In this document: one piece after another, positions 24,966 through 32,503 of the stretch
Layout: every line of letters begins with the position of its first letter
Position numbering within the stretch: the first letter of the stretch is position 1
IMG/VR virus record: IMGVR_UViG_3300013285_000031
Coordinates: 1 to 38,828 of that record
From: a virus
Strand: one strand, 5' to 3'
DNA: 38,828 bases
The notes under the pieces: generated by a model
What the model saw: only the letters and a program-made list of their open reading frames with translations
The model's database searches: none
What the model was told of the DNA's origin: nothing
Made by a program: the position numbers and the translations under genes

Positions 24966-25289
24966 TTAATTCCCTTTTAAATTTGTTAATCGTTTAAGTT
25001 CTGCGTTTGCGTAAAATAAAATCTTTCTAATGCCTCGTTCTTCATTACAATGTGATGCCTTACCGTACCTGTAACACTCTCTAAAAATCTCCCCAATTTG
25101 TGCGTTCATGAGCTTCGCACTAACTAGGTCTTGCAATTCAGACGCATTTTCTGGAAGTTTGTAGTAGTTCGCAGAAGATCCATCTGATTGTTCTTTGGCT
25201 AACCGAATAAATGTTTCATTTCCACTATGGCACCAAGCTTTTGCTGAAGATTTGCCCCAGTCTTCGAATGTTGCGTTGTCAATACTCAT
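24966..25289 (-). CDS. Hypothetical phage protein
   Basis: This is a 107-residue protein of unknown function with Cys19, Cys71 and Cys80 and a helical C-terminus. It begins with ATGA overlapping the stop of the region-4-like gene, and GGAG lies 10-13 nt before the start. Motifs such as EIFRECYRYGKASHC are not recognised. Confidence 0.58.
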   Translation of the reverse strand: MSIDNATFEDWGKSSAKAWCHSGNETFIRLAKEQSDGSSANYYKLPENASELQDLVSAKLMNAQIGEIFRECYRYGKASHCNEERGIRKILFYANAELKRLTNLKGN

Positions 25290-25597
25290 ACCCCCAGCTC
25301 CTTCTTGATTAATAAAAGCGCCGCATTAAAATGGTAGCGCCAATACTTTTCTGTTACACTAACTTCTTTGTACTTCATGCCCTCTAAGAAGGCTTCCATT
25401 ATGAACTTCTGCTTCGGTTCCAACCTACTGATAATTTTCAGTATGTCTCCCATGTCCTCAGGGTCCCAAGGTAGCCAACCGTCAGATGTTAAGTCCGAGG
25501 CTGTGCCATCCTTACAGTCTTCTCGTTCCATGATGTCTGGGTCTTCATCAGACAGTCTTGGAATTGCGGCGTGTACTTCAAGTTTAATTTTTGTCAT
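25286..25597 (-). CDS. Small protein with sigma region 4-like helix-turn-helix
   Basis: This is a 103-residue protein. The ATG at 25597 is preferred because the longer frame from 25636 would cross the promoter-like motif D. The N-terminal ~45 residues are acidic. The C-terminal ~50 residues (ISRLEPKQKFIMEAFLEGMK, YKEVSVTEKYWRYHFNAALL) have the spacing of sigma-70 region 4: a P-K-Q-x-F/V-I start, a short turn and a recognition helix ending in K-K-E-L-G. There is no region 2. The phage sigma-like factor at 33518 lacks region 4, so a split factor is possible. The region 4 likeness is my reading and is not certain. Confidence 0.55.
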   Translation of the reverse strand: MTKIKLEVHAAIPRLSDEDPDIMEREDCKDGTASDLTSDGWLPWDPEDMGDILKIISRLEPKQKFIMEAFLEGMKYKEVSVTEKYWRYHFNAALLLIKKELGV

Positions 25598-25600
25598 ACA

Positions 25601-25618
25601 TATACTAATGCACAAATT
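25601..25618 (-). promoter_or_regulatory. Promoter-like motif, site D (AATTTGTGCATTAGTATA)
   Basis: This is an 18-base exact repeat of the site C element. It ends 3 nt before the ATG at 25597 of the region-4-like gene. No Shine-Dalgarno sequence precedes this ATG. An imperfect hairpin pairs TTGTGCAT with ATGACAA and would hold the start codon. This closely resembles the arrangement at site B. Confidence 0.57.
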
Positions 25619-25651
25619 GAAGTATTTTGCTGTCATGTTATGAAATAAATT

Positions 25652-26989
25652 TTAAATTTTAAAATTCAATGATGCAAGTACAGCATCCTGCACGTTAATT
25701 TTCCCTGCAAGGGTTTGAACTACGTGATTATCTACGCTATCATCAATTAAAAATCTATGTACAATAACAGGTTTCTCTTGTCCTTGTCTATACACTCGGG
25801 CTTGTGCCTGCTGATAAGATTCAGAAGACCAAGGTAAATCGTAAAAACATACATTAGCAGTGTTTGCATGGTTATTTTGCAAATTCAATCCTACTGACCC
25901 ACTCATATGATGCACTAGCATTTGTTTTAAGGTGCCTTCCCGCCATTTTTTTATTGATTCCTCACTCTGCCCCTCAGCGTCTGGAAAACGCTCCTGTAGG
26001 GCTTGTAGTGAGCTCTTATAATGATAAAAAATTAAAGATGGAGTTCCATCGTCTAAAAGGTCTTGAATATAGTCCAGTTTTATACTGTGGACTTTTTCCC
26101 AAGTGCCATCCTCTTTATACAAAACCCCACTGGTGAATTGCAATAGTTTATTTATTAATACCGCCGCAGTTACTGCAGTGATGGTTTTATCATTCACATC
26201 AATGACCATATCTTTCTTAAAAGCATTATAAGCTTTTTTTAATTTAGAGTCCATTGCTAAATTATGGTCAATAACAGTTAGTTTTGGCATTTCCAAGTAA
26301 TCTTTGGCGGACATGGAAAAACAAATGTCTTTTATACGTCCCCGTATCTCTTGCTCGGCGCCGTCTTTCAGTTTCCAAGAGTATACAAGTTTAGTATGTC
26401 TATTCCGTTGGTCCGGCTCAAGATAAGTATCTCGAAATTTTGTAAGTGTTGTACCAAGGCGTTCGCCCAAGTCTAAAATACCAACCTGAGCAAAAAGTTC
26501 AGAGACAGTATTTGGACAGGGTGTTCCTGTAGCAATAATTCTACGCTTAAATGTACTTAGCTTCTTTTTTAAAGCTTTAAACCTTTTAGTAGATGGATCC
26601 TTGTATCTACTACTTTCATCGAGCAATAAATAATCAAATGTGGGAATGTTTTTCAATCCAAATAGCCATGCAATATTTTCATTGTTAATAATGTAAATAT
26701 CTGCATCCTGTTCTAATGCAAGTAGGCGTTCTTTTTCTGAGCCGAGTACTTTGATAACTCGTAGGTGTTTGAGGTGGTCCCACTTTGATACCTCTGCTGC
26801 CCACACATTTTTAGCAACAGATAATGGTGCCACTAACAAAGTCTTTCCCTTGGGGCTATCAACAATAATGGTCAAAGCTGTCACACTTTTCCCAAGTCCC
26901 ATATCCATTAGCAACCCCATGTGTGGTAAGGTTTTTGCTTTTTCAATAATGCTTTGTTGGTATGGGTGTAATTGTGTTCTATTTAGCAT
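25652..26989 (-). CDS. SNF2/SWI2-family DEAD-like helicase
   Basis: This is a 445-residue superfamily 2 ATPase. The motifs in order are the Q-like motif HPYQQSII, Walker A MDMGLGKSVTAL, Ia VAPLSVAKNVW, Walker B LLLDESSRYK, and III ATGTPCPN. Then come V (GSVGLNLQ) and VI (YQQAQARVYRQGQ). The two RecA folds are complete and no accessory nuclease is fused. Phage members of this family are thought to remodel DNA-protein complexes during replication or recombination. It is preceded by the VRR-NUC gene, a common partner order in phages. Confidence 0.93.
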   Translation of the reverse strand: MLNRTQLHPYQQSIIEKAKTLPHMGLLMDMGLGKSVTALTIIVDSPKGKTLLVAPLSVAKNVWAAEVSKWDHLKHLRVIKVLGSEKERLLALEQDADIYIINNENIAWLFGLKNIPTFDYLLLDESSRYKDPSTKRFKALKKKLSTFKRRIIATGTPCPNTVSELFAQVGILDLGERLGTTLTKFRDTYLEPDQRNRHTKLVYSWKLKDGAEQEIRGRIKDICFSMSAKDYLEMPKLTVIDHNLAMDSKLKKAYNAFKKDMVIDVNDKTITAVTAAVLINKLLQFTSGVLYKEDGTWEKVHSIKLDYIQDLLDDGTPSLIFYHYKSSLQALQERFPDAEGQSEESIKKWREGTLKQMLVHHMSGSVGLNLQNNHANTANVCFYDLPWSSESYQQAQARVYRQGQEKPVIVHRFLIDDSVDNHVVQTLAGKINVQDAVLASLNFKI

Positions 26990-27008
26990 TTTTTTTGATT
27001 TCCTTTTA

Positions 27009-27281
27009 TTAATGCATATCTTTCAAAATAAACGCCTCAACATCTTCATAAGACCTTAGAACGTAGACTGGATGCCCCTGGTCTTCGAGTTGTTTGAACA
27101 CTATCTTTTGCCTTTCGCTTACTACCCCCTTGAGTGTCTTTAACTCTATTAGGAATACTTTCGATTGCCAAAAGATCAGGCGATCGCACACCCCCGTTAT
27201 CGAGGACGTCCACTTCAAGCACAATCCCTTCTTTTCCTTTACCTTTTTTATCAATAGATTTTCGATTTGCTTTTCTAGCAT
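27009..27281 (-). CDS. VRR-NUC domain nuclease
   Basis: This is a 90-residue stand-alone VRR-NUC (PD-(D/E)XK) nuclease. Core residues are seen in TGVCDRLIFW (Asp) and FLIELKTLKG (the E-x-K pair), followed by ERQKIVFKQLEDQGHPVYVL. Members act on branched or flapped DNA. The start at 27281 has AGGGAG 5-6 nt upstream. It is remarkable for lying almost wholly inside the next upstream gene in another frame (236-bp overlap). Confidence 0.9.
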   Translation of the reverse strand: MLEKQIENLLIKKVKEKKGLCLKWTSSITGVCDRLIFWQSKVFLIELKTLKGVVSERQKIVFKQLEDQGHPVYVLRSYEDVEAFILKDMH

Positions 27282-27663
27282 TTTGCTCCCTCTCGATTAC
27301 GCTTGCGCTGTATGTTTGTTCCACCAAGCTTTGTGTAAAATAAGCCCGCGTCTCGCCGGCTAGATTTTCCTCACCGATAAATTTTCCGAAGCGCTCGACT
27401 GTGTGGCTACACTCGTGGGCAATTGTACCGACCAGTGACGGCTCGTCATCAATGTAGTCGTCTAGATCAAAGACCATAATGACTAAGTGGCCTTTGCCAG
27501 ACTCAATGGTGTGCGTCTCAGCCATTCCTCGTTCAAAGGCATTGACTTCGACGTGAACACCGTGGTCTCTAAGACACTGTTTGTAGGCCTCGTTACTAAA
27601 TGCCAAGTAGATGATTTGTGGAAAAAACCCCGCGTCTAGCGCGTAATACTTAGCCTTCGCCAT
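27046..27663 (-). CDS. HExxH metallopeptidase-like phage protein
   Basis: This is a 205-residue protein. The ATG at 27663 is preferred; the frame also has TTG at 27669. Residues 1-120 look like a compact zincin-type domain with TIAHECSHTVERFG (HExxH) and a later NLAGETRAYFTQSLVEQ helix with Glu. Residues from about 128 on are Lys/Arg-rich and are encoded in the DNA that also encodes the VRR-NUC domain. This tail is probably a by-product of overlap. Its substrate is unknown. It overlaps the preceding gene by 14 bp. Confidence 0.72.
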   Translation of the reverse strand: MAKAKYYALDAGFFPQIIYLAFSNEAYKQCLRDHGVHVEVNAFERGMAETHTIESGKGHLVIMVFDLDDYIDDEPSLVGTIAHECSHTVERFGKFIGEENLAGETRAYFTQSLVEQTYSASVIEREQNARKANRKSIDKKGKGKEGIVLEVDVLDNGGVRSPDLLAIESIPNRVKDTQGGSKRKAKDSVQTTRRPGASSLRSKVL

Positions 27664-27862
27664 TGTCAAGCGCCCGTTGACTTAACATTTCATCTGCAAT
27701 ATCATAAGCAATTTCACTTATTGGGCTTCGGTCATCAGAAAGCCATTCCAGTGTTTTGTCTGCGGATAGCATGCCATTCATTGCCGAGATGGCAATATAG
27801 TCACGTAGGTCAATGCCAGAGTCTCTAATACCGTCTTTAGTTACTATTGGGTACACTTTCAT
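27650..27862 (-). CDS. Conserved small phage protein
   Basis: This is a 70-residue protein of unknown function with the pattern GIDLRDYIAISAMNGMLS followed by IAYDIADEMLSQR, a common small phage protein type. It overlaps the upstream gene by 4 bp and the downstream gene by 14 bp. It is soluble and helical. Confidence 0.7.
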   Translation of the reverse strand: MKVYPIVTKDGIRDSGIDLRDYIAISAMNGMLSADKTLEWLSDDRSPISEIAYDIADEMLSQRALDNGEG

Positions 27863-28002
27863 TTCTTTCTCCCTACTGGTTTGGCTAATAAATATTTGTC
27901 ACCCATGGTAGCTTTGACAGCCTCTACCTTACGTGTGCGTTCGTCAATGATATCTTGCGATGGTGATGATAGGCCGTATAGGCTCATTACTTGATCATGC
28001 AT
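27859..28002 (-). CDS. Hypothetical small phage protein
   Basis: This is a 47-residue protein of unknown function if ATG 28002 is used. That start is preferred because GGAG stands 8 nt upstream. The same frame continues to an ATG at 28086 (75 aa) without a clear binding site. The C-terminal half reads DERTRKVEAVKATMGDKYLL. It overlaps the next gene by 4 bp. A small hairpin (28103-28117) without a T-run lies in the gap before the next upstream gene. Confidence 0.55.
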   Translation of the reverse strand: MHDQVMSLYGLSSPSQDIIDERTRKVEAVKATMGDKYLLAKPVGRKK

Positions 28003-28152
28003 TTTTATATCTCCATTGTGGTGGGTTAGGTCGTCTTCCTGATTCCATGCGTAGTATAAACGCATTGTGTCTAAAAAACAAGTCATATTTTTTCATGTGA
28101 TTTCGTCTGCTAGACGACATCTGTCCCTTATAAAATCGTCGCCTGATTATTA

Positions 28153-28377
28153 TCATTTTTTGGGGTTGCCCGTGAGATCCACATCCCTCAAGAATGGCAG
28201 GCCAAAAGCCTCTCGCATATTGGCCATGACGCGCTGAAGTTCTTCGATGTCTTTACCAAACACCTCGGCCGGACAGTGCCCATAGGGCTCTCCGTCTTGG
28301 TCATAGTACACCTCACGCACGTCTAGTAAGATCTCGTCGTCTAAGTCTTTTACTTCTACTACTCGGTAATTCCACAT
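28153..28377 (-). CDS. Conserved small phage protein
   Basis: This is a 74-residue protein beginning MWNYRVVEVKD, a start typical of a widespread phage family of unknown function with a WNYRVV opening, VYYDQDGEPYGHC in the middle and a helical end. It overlaps the primase-helicase stop by 1 nt (TGATG). Confidence 0.7.
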   Translation of the reverse strand: MWNYRVVEVKDLDDEILLDVREVYYDQDGEPYGHCPAEVFGKDIEELQRVMANMREAFGLPFLRDVDLTGNPKK

Positions 28378-30668
28378 CAGTATGTCCCCTCGTCAAATGA
28401 TACTACACTATTAATATACGCCTGTGCCTTGACGTTTAGACGGATCCCATTGTACGTGTGTGTACGCTGTCCATTGGATCTATCAATTCCTGGCTCTATC
28501 CTGTACTCTTGAGTCGCCGCTAAGAACCTGCGCTTAAACGATAACTCTGTGCCTACCACTAACTTCTTCTTGAGTGCCCAGTGAGAGTAACACGTAAACA
28601 CGTCATCCTTAGATACCTGTGCCGTTGGATCAAACTCTAGGGTGTCCTCAACAAATGATCCGATTGGGTTACCAAGTTCGGCCATTAGTTCTAGGTAAGA
28701 TACACCTGACGCGGGTTGTATAAAATTACCTCCCCTCGCAAGCCTGCGTGTCAGCCCCACCATCGCCCAATTAAAAATACCAGACAACTCCGCCCTTAAC
28801 TTGACGTCTAGGTTGGTGTCCTCGTTGTCAAAGAATGACTTGGTCATCTTGAGTACAATCATCCGGCCTGTCAATGCGTTTGAGTTCTCAGTCAACTGTA
28901 GTACTTCGTTGGAGTAAATTACTATTCGTGTCGGCAGGTATCCGTTCCACGACTCTTTGTTCTTTCTATTAACTGTGATAGTGTCCCCACCCACAATACG
29001 AAGGAGTTGACTAACAACAGCGTTTCTATTCCGTTCAGGTGCTCGGGCATCAGTAAAAGAAGCAAGCAGTTTACCAAGCCAAGGCTGTAAGCCAAAAGTA
29101 TCACAGAGTTCTCCTAGTTCGGGCGCAACAGTATTGTGCTGACCCAGTAATGAAACAAGTATGCGGTTGATTGTGCCCTTACCTGACCGACGAGGGCCGA
29201 TCATGTTAAAGAATTTCTGTTGCTTGGTGTCGCCACTCAATATGTATCCGAACATCTCCTGCAGTGTGTCAATGGCCTCTGTGTCTGTCTCCCATAACTG
29301 CACCAAGAAGTTCTCCCAAAGAGGACACTTGGCCGTTGGGTCGTAGTCAAAGTTCAGAGAGTTCTGTGTAAAGAAACCCTGTGAGTGTGGCAACAAGAGT
29401 TGGTCTTCTACATGGAACAGTCCGTTCTTTAAGCTCACTAGCTTTGACGCGTCCGGCTTGCTATGTGTGTACTCAGGCAACCAAATTGGTGGCTTAGTGT
29501 TCGCGTGGTTCGGCAAGTGCACGATAGACTTGAGCGCGTCAATGACTGCAGAGACCGCGGCAGGGTTTGGGTTGAATGGTAAAATCTCTTGCTTGCGCCC
29601 TAGCTTCTTACACTTGTCCAAGAATTTATACACCTCTGACCTGACTGTGTTCTCCTCCAAGATCTCGTAGTGTGTGCCAGTGTGGATAAAGAATTCATCC
29701 GCGTAGTGCACCAACTGAAAGCCCTCCTCTGTCCGGTAGTAGTTGTCCAAGAAAATACGTGCGTGGCTCATCACGTTACTGTCTAGGATAATCTCACCAC
29801 TGTTTAGTGCCTTCTTAATCTTTAACTGATTGACCTTGAATATCAGGGAGCGTAGTGTTGCACCACTGCCTGAGAATGTCGCCCACTTCTTATCACACAT
29901 GTTGGGCGTGTACTTGACGCTGTCCATCGACCACCTGTCCCAAGCCTCTAGCCACTCATAATCACCTTGGCCTTGGTGGTTCATGGCCATACCAACTACT
30001 AGCCAGTCTGAGTATGTCGCGTCAGGATCCAACTCTGACAGTATCTCCACCTCAACTCGGTGTATGTCATAGCCCTCAACTGGCGTCACGTAGTCCGAGA
30101 ATGCATCACCTGTGCGGGTGATAATACGCTCTGGGATGATGTGCGTCAGTACCTGTATGTCTGTAGGGATCTCGCCCTGTAGTTTTGCCCCAGTGACAGT
30201 AAAGTACCTAGACGTGTTGTATGCCTCAAACCCCAGGCTGTGATCAACGTGCGCGTGTTGGAAGTCGGATCGTGTGAATATTTTCAATCCCGTCTCTGAC
30301 GGGGATACCTCAACGTAGCCCTCGATGTTGTCTATAATATTCTGTGCAAACTCTGTCAGCTCGCCTGTGTCTACGTCTCGGCAGTCATCGATGTCAATTC
30401 CCACCAAGTCATCATCATTAGAAAATACAAACCCAATACCACTGAAATTACCTGACGCATATGATGCCTCCACACTAAAAAAATCTGTCCAATGTTTTGG
30501 GTTAGTGGATGACGCAGGCGCACCTGACGACTGCATCGGTAGTTTGGACAGGCGCTTGGTGTCCCCCTCGCCAACCTCTACGTACTTCCACATAACCCAC
30601 CGATTAATCTTCTTTAACTCTAATGGTATGTTTTCAAATTGTACTTTCAACTGTATCTCCTCTACCAA
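28377..30668 (-). CDS. Primase-helicase (PrimPol-type primase plus D5/P4-type SF3 helicase)
   Basis: This is a 763-residue replication protein. The N-terminal ~200 residues form an archaeo-eukaryotic primase-like domain (RWVMWKYVE, GIGFVFSNDDDLVGIDIDDC with acidic metal ligands, ETGLKIFTRSD). A linker domain of the PriCT type follows (DATYSDWLVVGMAMNHQG, WEAWDRWS-like pattern). The C-terminal half holds a D5 N-like region (LVSLKNGLFHVE) and an SF3 helicase with Walker A FFNMIGPRRSGKGT near residue 486 and TNEV-like IVIYSNEVLQL. It would open and prime the origin. It overlaps a winged-helix gene by 7 bp upstream. Confidence 0.92.
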   Translation of the reverse strand: MVEEIQLKVQFENIPLELKKINRWVMWKYVEVGEGDTKRLSKLPMQSSGAPASSTNPKHWTDFFSVEASYASGNFSGIGFVFSNDDDLVGIDIDDCRDVDTGELTEFAQNIIDNIEGYVEVSPSETGLKIFTRSDFQHAHVDHSLGFEAYNTSRYFTVTGAKLQGEIPTDIQVLTHIIPERIITRTGDAFSDYVTPVEGYDIHRVEVEILSELDPDATYSDWLVVGMAMNHQGQGDYEWLEAWDRWSMDSVKYTPNMCDKKWATFSGSGATLRSLIFKVNQLKIKKALNSGEIILDSNVMSHARIFLDNYYRTEEGFQLVHYADEFFIHTGTHYEILEENTVRSEVYKFLDKCKKLGRKQEILPFNPNPAAVSAVIDALKSIVHLPNHANTKPPIWLPEYTHSKPDASKLVSLKNGLFHVEDQLLLPHSQGFFTQNSLNFDYDPTAKCPLWENFLVQLWETDTEAIDTLQEMFGYILSGDTKQQKFFNMIGPRRSGKGTINRILVSLLGQHNTVAPELGELCDTFGLQPWLGKLLASFTDARAPERNRNAVVSQLLRIVGGDTITVNRKNKESWNGYLPTRIVIYSNEVLQLTENSNALTGRMIVLKMTKSFFDNEDTNLDVKLRAELSGIFNWAMVGLTRRLARGGNFIQPASGVSYLELMAELGNPIGSFVEDTLEFDPTAQVSKDDVFTCYSHWALKKKLVVGTELSFKRRFLAATQEYRIEPGIDRSNGQRTHTYNGIRLNVKAQAYINSVVSFDEGTY

Positions 30669-31036
30669 CTATCAAATCCAACTAGGCTACTGGCGCCACG
30701 AAATCCCGAGCTTCCTGTATACCTTTGACTCTTGTGTTCCTGTACCCGTTTGTTACTGTTAATAAAGACGCGAATGTGTGATGGTGCCGGTGGTGCATAG
30801 TCCTCAACACCCTCCGGTTTTTCTAATACCTTAGTCGTCCGGTGGTATGTCACATTATATGTCTCATCGTTCTTAATGACAAACTTCTTGTCAATTAAAT
30901 ACTCGAATGCGTACCGGATGTTTTGTCCGGTGACACCTAAGATCTTGGCCAGTTCTGTGGTCGTCTTGTCTCCGTACCCAAGTACGTCCCAAATCTTGTA
31001 GGCTAGTGCCTGTGTGCTAGGTTTTAAATCTTTCAT
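30662..31036 (-). CDS. Winged-helix DNA-binding protein
   Basis: This is a 124-residue protein. The ATG at 31036 is chosen because it forms an ATGA overlap with the upstream stop and has GGAG upstream. Residues 1-75 form a winged helix (QALAYKIWDVLGYGDKTTTE, LAKILGVTGQNIRYAFEYL, KKFVIKND). The C-terminal tail is Pro/Ser-rich and basic. Its position directly before the primase-helicase suggests a replication accessory or regulator. Confidence 0.7.
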   Translation of the reverse strand: MKDLKPSTQALAYKIWDVLGYGDKTTTELAKILGVTGQNIRYAFEYLIDKKFVIKNDETYNVTYHRTTKVLEKPEGVEDYAPPAPSHIRVFINSNKRVQEHKSQRYTGSSGFRGASSLVGFDSW

Positions 31037-31191
31037 GCGTCTCTCCAAGCCCATCCCATGGCGCTTAATATGTTATCAATCTGCTCCTGTGTTGGTTTAG
31101 GATAAACCGCGAGCTCTGTACTGTCTGGCAGTACCCAGTACCCTGAGGGTTTATTATTAACCTTGCCTGATAGTGCTAGTAAACTATTCAT
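31033..31191 (-). CDS. Hypothetical small phage protein
   Basis: This is a 52-residue protein starting at ATG 31191, supported by GGGGAGG 6 nt upstream; the frame from 31224 lies inside the preceding gene. The sequence (GYWVLPDSTELAVYPKPTQE, QIDNILSAMGWAW) is not recognised. It overlaps its neighbours by 4 and 8 bp. Confidence 0.6.
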   Translation of the reverse strand: MNSLLALSGKVNNKPSGYWVLPDSTELAVYPKPTQEQIDNILSAMGWAWRDA

Positions 31192-31321
31192 ATATTGCCT
31201 CCCCTTGAACCAGTGTGGTGCCAATCTTTAAAGTGCATTGAGGGTCTTTCTTTGGCATCATTTCCCACAATATTGCTGTTATCCAAAATCCTACTAAAAT
31301 TAATACAATGTATCTAATCAT
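31184..31321 (-). CDS. Small single-span membrane protein
   Basis: This is a 45-residue protein with one N-terminal membrane helix (YIVLILVGFWITAILW) and a short soluble tail with one Cys. The Shine-Dalgarno sequence is weak (GGAT), but the start overlaps the preceding small gene by 8 bp and the stop overlaps the next by 8 bp, so it is well packed. The function is unknown; an inner-membrane effector early in infection is possible. Confidence 0.6.
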   Translation of the reverse strand: MIRYIVLILVGFWITAILWEMMPKKDPQCTLKIGTTLVQGEAIYE

Positions 31322-31439
31322 ATTTATCCGATACCCATATAAAGTGATCCGCTAGGGTCACACAAACGAATGCAAACCACCAGTAGGCGCTTGCGTTATT
31401 AGCATCTAAGAAAAATGCAGTCATTAAGTATATCATCAT
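31314..31439 (-). CDS. Small hydrophobic, probable membrane protein
   Basis: This is a 41-residue protein with hydrophobic stretches (MIYLMTAFFL and AYWWFAFVCVTLA), likely one or two short membrane segments. AGGAG lies 11 nt before the ATG and spans the stop of the coiled-coil gene upstream. It overlaps the next small gene by 8 bp. The function is unknown. Confidence 0.58.
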   Translation of the reverse strand: MMIYLMTAFFLDANNASAYWWFAFVCVTLADHFIWVSDKYD

Positions 31440-31452
31440 TTATTAAAATCTC

Positions 31453-31590
31453 CTAGTTTTTTCCTGCACATACGTTCTTCCACTCCAAGTCCTTGATCTG
31501 TTGCACCAAGTACATCACCTCCCTATGTAATTGCTCAATCCTCTCATAGGCAGCGTCCAGTTCTATTAGTGTCTGTTCATGTGTCGCCAT
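31453..31590 (-). CDS. Small coiled-coil protein
   Basis: This is a 45-residue protein that is almost entirely a coiled coil with heptad-like spacing (LIELDAAYERIEQLHREVMY, LVQQIKDLEW). AAGGGAAG lies before the ATG. It is the first of three tightly packed tiny genes running to 31184. The function is unknown; it may be a dimeric lysis or membrane-associated factor. Confidence 0.6.
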   Translation of the reverse strand: MATHEQTLIELDAAYERIEQLHREVMYLVQQIKDLEWKNVCAGKN

Positions 31591-31633
31591 TTGTCTTCCC
31601 TTTCGGTCATATATATTACATTCTGCAAGTTTA

Positions 31634-31674
31634 TGCGGTGATTATTACCGCACGGGTATATACAATGTATATAC
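31634..31674. promoter_or_regulatory. Hairpin and duplicated GTATATAC in a short gap
   Basis: The gap 31591-31677 holds a 6-bp stem (TGCGGT with ACCGCA, 7-nt loop, 31634-31652) and two copies of the self-complementary octamer GTATATAC separated by 3 nt (31656-31674). Neither is followed by a T-run on the minus strand. An operator or a processing site is possible. Confidence 0.4.
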
Positions 31675-31677
31675 TTT

Positions 31678-31806
31678 TTATCTATACTTCCGCATATTTA
31701 CCATATCTGCATACAGTCGTTTACTTGTATCTGAACGCCTAAATGTTTTCATGCGACCATCCCATATTGGCTTGCCGTTAAGCATCCGCATTTGGTGGAG
31801 CATCAT
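31678..31806 (-). CDS. Hypothetical small basic protein
   Basis: This is a 42-residue basic protein ([20 protein letters not shown]) of unknown function. The ATG overlaps the pentapeptide gene stop as ATGA, and GGAG stands 7 nt upstream. The Arg/Lys content suggests nucleic acid binding, but nothing is recognised. Confidence 0.62.
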   Translation of the reverse strand: MMLHQMRMLNGKPIWDGRMKTFRRSDTSKRLYADMVNMRKYR

Positions 31807-32450
31807 TTTGTTTCTCCTTCAACTGGATTACTCGCGCGATATGCCAATGATTCCGCTCTGTGTGATTCGCAAGCTGAAAGTAACCATATTTTATTTTCAG
31901 ACCAAAATTTAGTGGCATTAGTATCCATTTCTTTGATAATTTCATCATCAAATTTAGCCCATTCTTTATGCTCAAATCGTTTACATCCAATGGTTAAGAA
32001 TGATTCCGTTATGGTTACTTGCCAATAAAGACCGCTGATGAAAATAGGTGCAATTGCTAATTTTTCACCGATTAGGTTGGCACCGATTAGGTTGGCACCG
32101 CGTAGGTTGGCACCGATTAGGTTGGCACCGATTAGGTTGGCACCGATTAGGTTGGCACCGATTAGGTTGGCACCGCTTAGGTCGGCACCGCGTAGGTTGG
32201 CACCGCGTAGGTCGACACCGCTTAGGTCGGCACCGATTAGGTCGGCACCGATTAGGTTGGCACCGATTAGGTTGGCACCGATTAGGTTGGCACCGCGTAG
32301 GTCGACACCGCTTAGGTCGGCACCGCGTAGGTTGGCACCGCTTAGGTTGATTTTTTCTTTAATAGCTAACAATACTGCTTCTCGCATATTGTTAGCTTCG
32401 CAAGTGAAAAGTATGTTGTTGGTATATCTATGTTTAATTTCAATTTTCAT
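31803..32450 (-). CDS. Pentapeptide-repeat protein
   Basis: This is a 215-residue protein. After a ~33-residue start ([20 protein letters not shown]), about 20 consecutive A(N/D)LxG repeats run to about residue 134. These would form a right-handed quadrilateral beta helix. The C-terminal ~80 residues ([29 protein letters not shown]-like) form a separate domain often attached to such repeats in phage and bacterial proteins. Family members such as Qnr and MfpA mimic DNA and bind gyrase, but that role is not shown here. AGGA lies upstream of the ATG. The repeats are nearly identical at DNA level. Confidence 0.88.
   Translation of the reverse strand: MKIEIKHRYTNNILFTCEANNMREAVLLAIKEKINLSGANLRGADLSGVDLRGANLIGANLIGANLIGADLIGADLSGVDLRGANLRGADLSGANLIGANLIGANLIGANLIGANLRGANLIGANLIGEKLAIAPIFISGLYWQVTITESFLTIGCKRFEHKEWAKFDDEIIKEMDTNATKFWSENKIWLLSACESHRAESLAYRASNPVEGETK
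32066..32350 (-). repeat. 15-bp tandem repeat array encoding pentapeptides
   Basis: About 19 copies of a 15-bp unit of the form CACCGATTAGGTTGG (plus-strand reading) occur without interruption, with a few substitutions at fixed positions. This is the coding DNA of the pentapeptide repeats. High identity, including synonymous positions, points to recent expansion. Confidence 0.92.
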
Positions 32451-32503
32451 TTTGTTTCCTTTTTTGTATAATTAATTGCAAGTAAATATTGCACACTTAG
32501 CCA

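Noticed and set aside
28103-28117. Hairpin TCGTCT/AGACGA as a terminator
   Set aside because: The stem is short and no T-run follows in either direction.
31778-31990. 70-residue minus-strand frame overlapping the end of the pentapeptide gene
   Set aside because: It is an out-of-frame shadow of the well-supported pentapeptide gene. The real small gene there is 31678-31806, which has a ribosome binding site and an ATGA overlap.
32066-32350. CRISPR-like regular repeat array
   Set aside because: The unit is 15 bp with no spacers and encodes pentapeptides in frame.
32038-32475. Plus-strand frames with perfect LAPIR or GWHRL repeats
   Set aside because: These are antisense readings of the 15-bp pentapeptide repeats and have no independent support.
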